A stretch of 64,000 nt of DNA. Source: Cannabis sativa. Lineage: Eukaryota; Streptophyta; Magnoliopsida; Rosales; Cannabaceae. The stretch spans positions 63,384,600 to 63,448,599 of the forward strand of contig NC_083602.1 of assembly GCF_029168945.1 (NCBI RefSeq), read 5' to 3'. The notes beneath the pieces are model-generated. The model ran no database searches. It was not told the DNA's origin and saw nothing but the letters and a program-made list of their open reading frames with translations. This document shows, one piece after another, positions 59,423 through 64,000 of the stretch (position 1 is the first letter of the stretch; each line of letters begins with the position of its first letter). The position numbers were made by a program, and so were the translations under genes.

Positions 59423-61607
59423 CGCATCCATGCCGTTGCTGATGTCTTGAACTTGGTAGACGGATTTCAAGGAGGCACAAGCAGCGTACCGTTTGGGCGG
59501 GAATTGAGTAAGATGGGAGACATACTCGCTGGTCCTCTCCGAGGCAAAAGGAGCCAGAGTGGGCCCAAGGAAACGGTTGAACCAGTCCGTCAGCGGGTCC
59601 ATGTTCAGGTCCCACGGATTCCGGAAGGCCTCCTCGTTGAGAGTGTTTTGCTGCTCCTCTCGTAAGACCCTCTTCAGGGCCTCCACCTTAGCATGTCCCC
59701 GAGTGTACTCGTCGAGGGCATAATTGTATTTGGCTACCCGAAGGTTCTGCCTCTCCTCGTCTCCAGGAATCGGGGTCAACACTATGCCGTGAGGCACTGT
59801 GTATTCCTCTGCCTCGGAGGGAATCCTAGAGTCATGGCTCGGGGCCGGAGTGTCCACTCTCCGGGGGCGCTTAGAAGGCTTCTCCTCCACCATTTTGCCC
59901 TTGCCCTTGCGCACGAGGGCGGCCTCTTGCTCTTCTCCACCTTCTTCAGCTTCCTCAAGAACCTCCTCCTCGTCCACCAAGACAATAGCGCCCGAAGGGG
60001 CACTGGAGGAAGACCTCCCAGGAGTGACCAACTGAGAAGAAGTAGGAGGTGGGGAAACATCAGGACTATGGGCTCCAGCAAGAGTGGCCAAGATTTCGTC
60101 CATGGGTCCGACTGCTGCAACAAGAAAATAGGTCAAGTGTTAGAACGTCCATGAAGGCAGCATACACTTAGCAAAAAATAATCAAGCTAGTCCTACCCTG
60201 ACTCTCTAATTCGGCCCTAGCATACACTTAGCACTGGCTGCATCATCCCCGAGATAGCTGTCCGAGGGACGGAACCAATTAGAAGATAAATGGGCAGAAT
60301 GGTCCAAGGGAATGGGCGTCGGTGGTTCGTAACCCATCCGGGACTGACCTAAATAATTGCCTTAGTGGGAAAAATAGTACCCCTTGGCATGATTCCCCCA
60401 CCGGGTGGAAGGCATCCTAAACCTACGGAGACGTTCATTGAACCCTATAGGCCTAAGGCTGGTATACTCACGGACAGAAGGAACATAATGTATCGTTAAA
60501 GGAGACTTACCGGAACCCGAAGTGCTGGCATTAGGAGCCCCTGCATTCGGCACTGGGACCACAGGCTTTGGTCTGGGGGTCCTTCGCTCTAGTGGAGCCC
60601 CAATACGAAGGGCCCTTCCGGCAGTCGCCTGGGCCTTAATATAAGCCAGCTCCTGTTTCCTCTTGAAGAGGTACTTCTGGTACTTATCCTCCGCCGTGGC
60701 GATGTTGTCATCCCGGAATACCTTCTCTGCGGCCGGAGCCCACACATCGGGCAGACGACTTTGGAAAGATTGGAGTCGTCCACCGACTGGTGCCCCAGGA
60801 TCAGCTTGGCCTTCCGACAATGCTCCGTCGTGACCAACTCCTCGACATCAAGGGCCTTCCTGTCATACATGACGAAGGTCTTCGCCCGTTGAAGAAAAAG
60901 TTGAGTAGGTTCGGTCCGCATATAAGGGGGGATCCTACCCACTCACTGAGAAGCTCCGGATGATCCACGGCCTGGAAACTGGAGGAGAAGAAGAAACGGT
61001 GGCGGTATTCCTTCACATGCTTCTGATAATTGAAAAGGATCGGGCCCTCATTCAAAGGATGGGTCCAGAGACCGTAAAAACTGTCCTTAAGTTTATCTCC
61101 CTTCTTAGGGATGGAAACGAGTTCATAAAAATATAAAATTTCTGCAGGACTGGGCGTGCCCCAGCTCCGGGCAAAATAAAAAATAAATAAGCCTGAAAGT
61201 AGGCGGTAAGCTTGAGGAATAAGTTGGTATGGTGCAAGGCCGACAAATACTAGAAAGTTAATAAAATAATCTTAAAAGGGAAGCATGGCCCCGACCATCA
61301 GATGTGTCTGGCTCCAGGCTCCGAAGCCCCCGTAGTTATGGTTGGGCGTCTCCTCGTCCCGGGGCGACCGGTGGTAGGTCCCGGAGGTCGTAGGATTGAT
61401 ACCCGCCACCACCACGATCTGTTCCAACTGGTGAGGGCAGGTCAGGGTAGAATGAAGCTCAGCCGCTTCCCACCCGTTGGCACGGGACTTGTGCCCCTCT
61501 TGGGCCACAGGACCCTTCATGACCTCCTCCAGGGTGGCCAGACGCTTCTCCCCTTTCTTCGAAGACTTAGAACCGGATGCAGACATTTTGGTTCTGAAAA
61601 AGATTGA
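59423..61607 (-). pseudogene. Tat antisense ORF, N-terminal transposase_28-like part, intron-containing and broken
   Basis: Minus-strand ATG at 61607 (MSASGSKSSKKGEKRLATLEE). A WSQTHLMVGAMLPF block is followed by a TAA in frame and then DYFINFLVFVGLAPYQLIPQ, FYFARSWG and YHRFF-like segments, matching the layout of the plant 'putative gypsy type transposon' domain. Frame breaks near 60935 and 60760 lead to VFRDDNIATAEDKYQKYLFKR and the Pro-rich PRPKPVVPVPNAGAPN. A likely intron runs from a GGTAGGAC donor near 60195 to a TTCTTGTTGCAG acceptor near 60118. The next exon has VGPMDEILATLAG, an acidic stretch and a basic KRPRRVD. It is interrupted by the LARD at 59422 and resumes at 53661. The role of this antisense gene in Tat elements is unknown. 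Confidence 0.7.
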
Positions 61608-62561
61608 AAAAATCCAGCAGTCAGGCCCCAAACCAAACCCTAATTCAAAAAAGGGAATGGGGGTCCCCTAACCGCTGGAAAGAGGCCCCCTCCGGACACT
61701 TGTCAAAAAGAAAGCCTCAAAAGGTTTTCCTTGACAAGAGTCGGGTGCAAGAATCCCACAGATTGTGACATTACGAATAAGCAAAGAGAAAAGGGAAAAG
61801 GAGTAAAAATCGAAAAGACAAAGTCTACTCTAAACCCTTGAGTGTCATTACGTGAGACAAAGATGGGTCCTCGACAAAAATACGATGAAAAGAAGTAATT
61901 CAAACACAAAAAAGGAGGAATCTAACGCGTTGCACAGAAACTCAAAACAGAAATTCCCAGAAATTCAACATCCAACCCAGAAAAAGCAGATGAACAGTAA
62001 AGCATGCTATGTAAACAACAAATAAACTAGAGTACAAGATGCGAAGAACTTACATAAAGCTTGGGAATTGGGTGTTGGTGTTGATCGCTAGTAGAAAGTT
62101 GATTGGCAACAACAAAGGAAAATGAGTAAGAAATCTATGGTGTTTGAGGTTTCTTTTCTCTCTGGAAAACTTGAGAAAGTTTGGTGAAATGCTGAAAGTA
62201 ACCAAATGAAGTAAGAAGGTTGGCTTTTATAGGTCAAAGCATATGTGAGACAGCTGTGATCAACCACCATCGAACGATTGGGAAAGCAATCGGTTCGCAT
62301 TCTATAGATCCAACGGTTGGATTGAATCGTCATCAAGGCGGTAGAAACGCTTGAGTACCCGTCTGACACCCATTAATGTGCCGTATCAATAAATGGACAA
62401 GAAACGAATCGACGCCTGCAAAAAGTGAATAACTGCAGTAATGATGGTCATTAAATATGCCATCACGCGCCCAAAGCACGTGCCAGGAAACCGAGGAGGC
62501 AACCGGAGGCATCTAAGCAAGCCTTGTTCACTTCATAATTAAACAAGGCTTGGGGGGTAAA
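61608..62561. other. Tat 3' region and polypurine tract
   Basis: Non-coding. It probably contains the promoter of the antisense ORF (TATA-like TATAAAAGCC on the minus strand near 62230). It ends with the polypurine tract at 62549-62561. Confidence 0.55.
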
Positions 62562-63306
62562 TGTTGCCCCTGATTTTGCCCAAAATACGTGGACCAACCG
62601 GATGATGACACGTGGATGGGAAGGGGTTAGCATTTGAATAAAACAGCTAAGTCTTCTTAAAAGCAAAGGATTACCTTAGACATGCCTCCCGGAGAAGGCA
62701 TGTAAGTCTCATATGCTCTTGGAGAGCAAGATGGCAACAAAGCACCTCCGGGTGGTGTCAGATTCTATCTGAACAGTCACCTCGCATTTAATGCCGCATG
62801 GGAAGAGGCGTATTGAAACTGCCATACGCAATAAAGTCTTACGACACAACCCCCAATCTGTACCTACTAGGGTATGATCAATAAAGTCTAGTGACGGCTA
62901 CTCTGTGAGGAATCACATCAGTCAAAAAGGATTAAGGACTGCCCTCATAAAATCCCTACAGAACCTAGGGATTAGACCATGCATTACCCATGATATATTC
63001 ATTGGGAATGTGTAACTTTACTAATAGTTACAGAAATGCATGTACCTTAATTCTAGGGATCACCCCACAAAAACACTATAAATACCCCCCAAAGCTCATA
63101 AAGAGGGGTCGAGAATTTTGGGTTTCATAAGAACTAGAAGAGTAAAAACTCACCAAGAACATTCTCTGTATTAAATACTATCATAAATATACAGACTGTG
63201 GACTAAGGCTCATTAACGCCCCAACCACGTAAAAATCTCTCTCTTAATTTCTTACAGCTCTCTAAATTATTATTATTTTATTGGTTGTCGAAAACCTCGG
63301 TCAACA
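62562..63306 (+). repeat. Tat 3' LTR (745 bp)
   Basis: Pairs with 44552-45297. The TATA-like CTATAAATACCCC near 63076 is retained. Followed by the target duplication GTAGT. Confidence 0.95.
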
Positions 63307-63311
63307 GTAGT

Positions 63312-64000
63312 CTATTTAAAATAATTTATGAGATGTGGTTAAAAAGAAAAAACCAGTTAATTTTTACAACAACAAATAAGAAAAATAAAAACCATTTATT
63401 ATTAAGAGTTTTTTTTTAAAAGTTAATAATAATAGTGGCATGAATAGTCTAAAATTTACAACACCAATTAAGAAAAACAAAGATTATTCATTGTCAAGAG
63501 ATATTTTCTTAAAGTTGATAATTATAGCATGAATAGTCTAAATAAAATAAAAAAATAATTGACACAAGAATATCAAACAACGTTAAATTACTAAAAAGAA
63601 AAAAAAATCAGTATGTACTTGAGAAAATTATATAAGAGTTTAATTACTAAATAAATTTTCTATACTAATGAAATATATAGTTGGGAGATTAGTTTCTTAT
63701 CACTGATTACTTTTTTATTCGCTTTAGATGTGTTCATAAAATAACCAATTTAATTTTAGTTAATCCTAAACTATAAAGGATCAAAACTCAAAAAAGTATA
63801 TACGATGACAAATATAGTATGATAGTGATGCAATTAAATGGAATTACAAAGGGTATGTTTGGTAACCATTTTAAAAATAGTTTTTTGTTTTTAAAATTAA
63901 AATTTTGAAAACACCAATAAAAATTGTGTTTGGTAACTTAGTTTTACTTTTTATTTTTAAAATTAAAAAACAGATTTGATTGAATTTTAAAAACAGTTTT
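63312..64000. other. AT-rich flank, no gene
   Basis: No coding region seen. Near 63855 and 63930 the words GTATGTTTGGTAACC and GTGTTTGGTAACTTAG occur, as in the ends of some plant MITEs, but the window stops before any partner end. Confidence 0.45.

Larger units (their letters stand above)
53662..59427 (-). mobile_element. Very young non-autonomous LTR retrotransposon (LARD-like), 5.76 kb, TSD CGCAT
   Basis: Element 53667-59422. The LTRs are 53667-54984 and 58105-59422, both 1318 bp, and I noted a single difference (a T/C near 53859/58297). Target duplication CGCAT is at 53662-53666 and 59423-59427. On the minus strand LTRs start TGATTAAGGC and end GGGCGACATCA. The primer site TTGGCGCCGTTGCCGGGGA (58100-58082, tRNA-Asp type) follows the 5' LTR, and the polypurine tract GTTGGGGGTTA adjoins the 3' LTR (54995-54985). 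Only one substantial ORF is present and no gag, protease, RT or integrase motif is visible. It sits inside the antisense ORF of the Tat element next to a splice donor. Confidence 0.95.
44547..63311 (+). mobile_element. Complete but defective Gypsy/Tat retrotransposon (TSD GTAGT), 18.8 kb with nested insertions
   Basis: LTRs are at 44552-45297 (746 bp) and 62562-63306 (745 bp). Target duplication GTAGT is at 44547-44551 and 63307-63311. Order: 5' LTR, gag, protease, RNase H remnant, integrase, antisense ORF, polypurine tract CTTGGGGGGTAAA (62549-62561), 3' LTR. The LTRs differ by about 22 substitutions and three small indels by eye, roughly 3%, so the insertion is not recent. Nested inside are a truncated Copia (48312-50963) and a complete LARD (53667-59422); without them the element is about 10.3 kb. 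RT is missing and there are several nonsense codons, so it is not autonomous. Confidence 0.96.

Overview
This is a plant nuclear window, almost certainly dicot. It is AT-rich and made mostly of nested transposable elements around one well-supported host gene, an intron-containing, GPI-anchored GH17 + X8 beta-1,3-glucanase at 37850-40027. The plant assignment rests on the spliced GH17-X8 gene, Copia and Gypsy/Tat retrotransposons, plant-type LINEs, a CACTA element with a CACTACAAAAA end, Mutator-like elements with 9-bp target duplications, and 5S-bearing Cassandra TRIMs. A rosid such as a member of Rosales/Cannabaceae is only a guess. No bacterial or viral system, CRISPR array, tRNA gene or complete rRNA gene was seen.

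Layout. 1-6479: 3' part of a decayed Copia element (pol plus a 1.9-kb 3' LTR) inserted in a LINE. 6480-12962: that LINE on the minus strand, broken by a Copia solo LTR (7677-9557, TSD ATTAC) and a Gypsy-like LTR with a (GA)n tract. 12963-15282: AT-rich DNA with a ~132-bp degenerate tandem repeat and a (TAA)n tract. 15283-19527: 3' end of a minus-oriented Gypsy/Tat element with a minisatellite in its LTR and a transposase_28-like antisense ORF. 19528-21691: a Gypsy LTR carrying a tandem Cassandra (5S-bearing TRIM) array, followed by a further Cassandra copy joined at the primer-binding site. 21692-25769: 3' end of a second Tat element whose LTR is split by a 9.4-kb CACTA element (25770-35190, TSD AAA). 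The CACTA holds a MULE (27030-27974) and a young 4.8-kb Copia (29020-33794, TSD ATAGG) with an almost intact pol.

35222-44546 is the gene-bearing island: degenerate retroelement DNA, an orphan LINE RNase H ORF, a 364-bp MULE-MITE about 290 bp upstream of the glucanase start codon, the glucanase, a small hAT-like MITE, a possible orphan first exon (42315-42512), and a second copy of the ~950-bp MULE (TSD AATTTATAT).

44552-63306 is a complete Gypsy/Tat retrotransposon (TSD GTAGT, 746/745-bp LTRs) with gag, protease, RNase H remnant, integrase and a spliced antisense ORF. It has lost its reverse transcriptase at a truncated Copia insertion (48312-50963). It also carries a very young non-autonomous LTR element (53667-59422, TSD CGCAT, two near-identical 1318-bp LTRs, tRNA-Asp-type primer site) encoding an unrecognised 355-aa protein with an internal 31-residue duplication. 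That protein is the best candidate here for something undescribed.

Apart from the glucanase, which would act in cell-wall or plasmodesmal callose turnover, the genes belong to parasitic elements; the insertion order can be read from the nesting and the target duplications.
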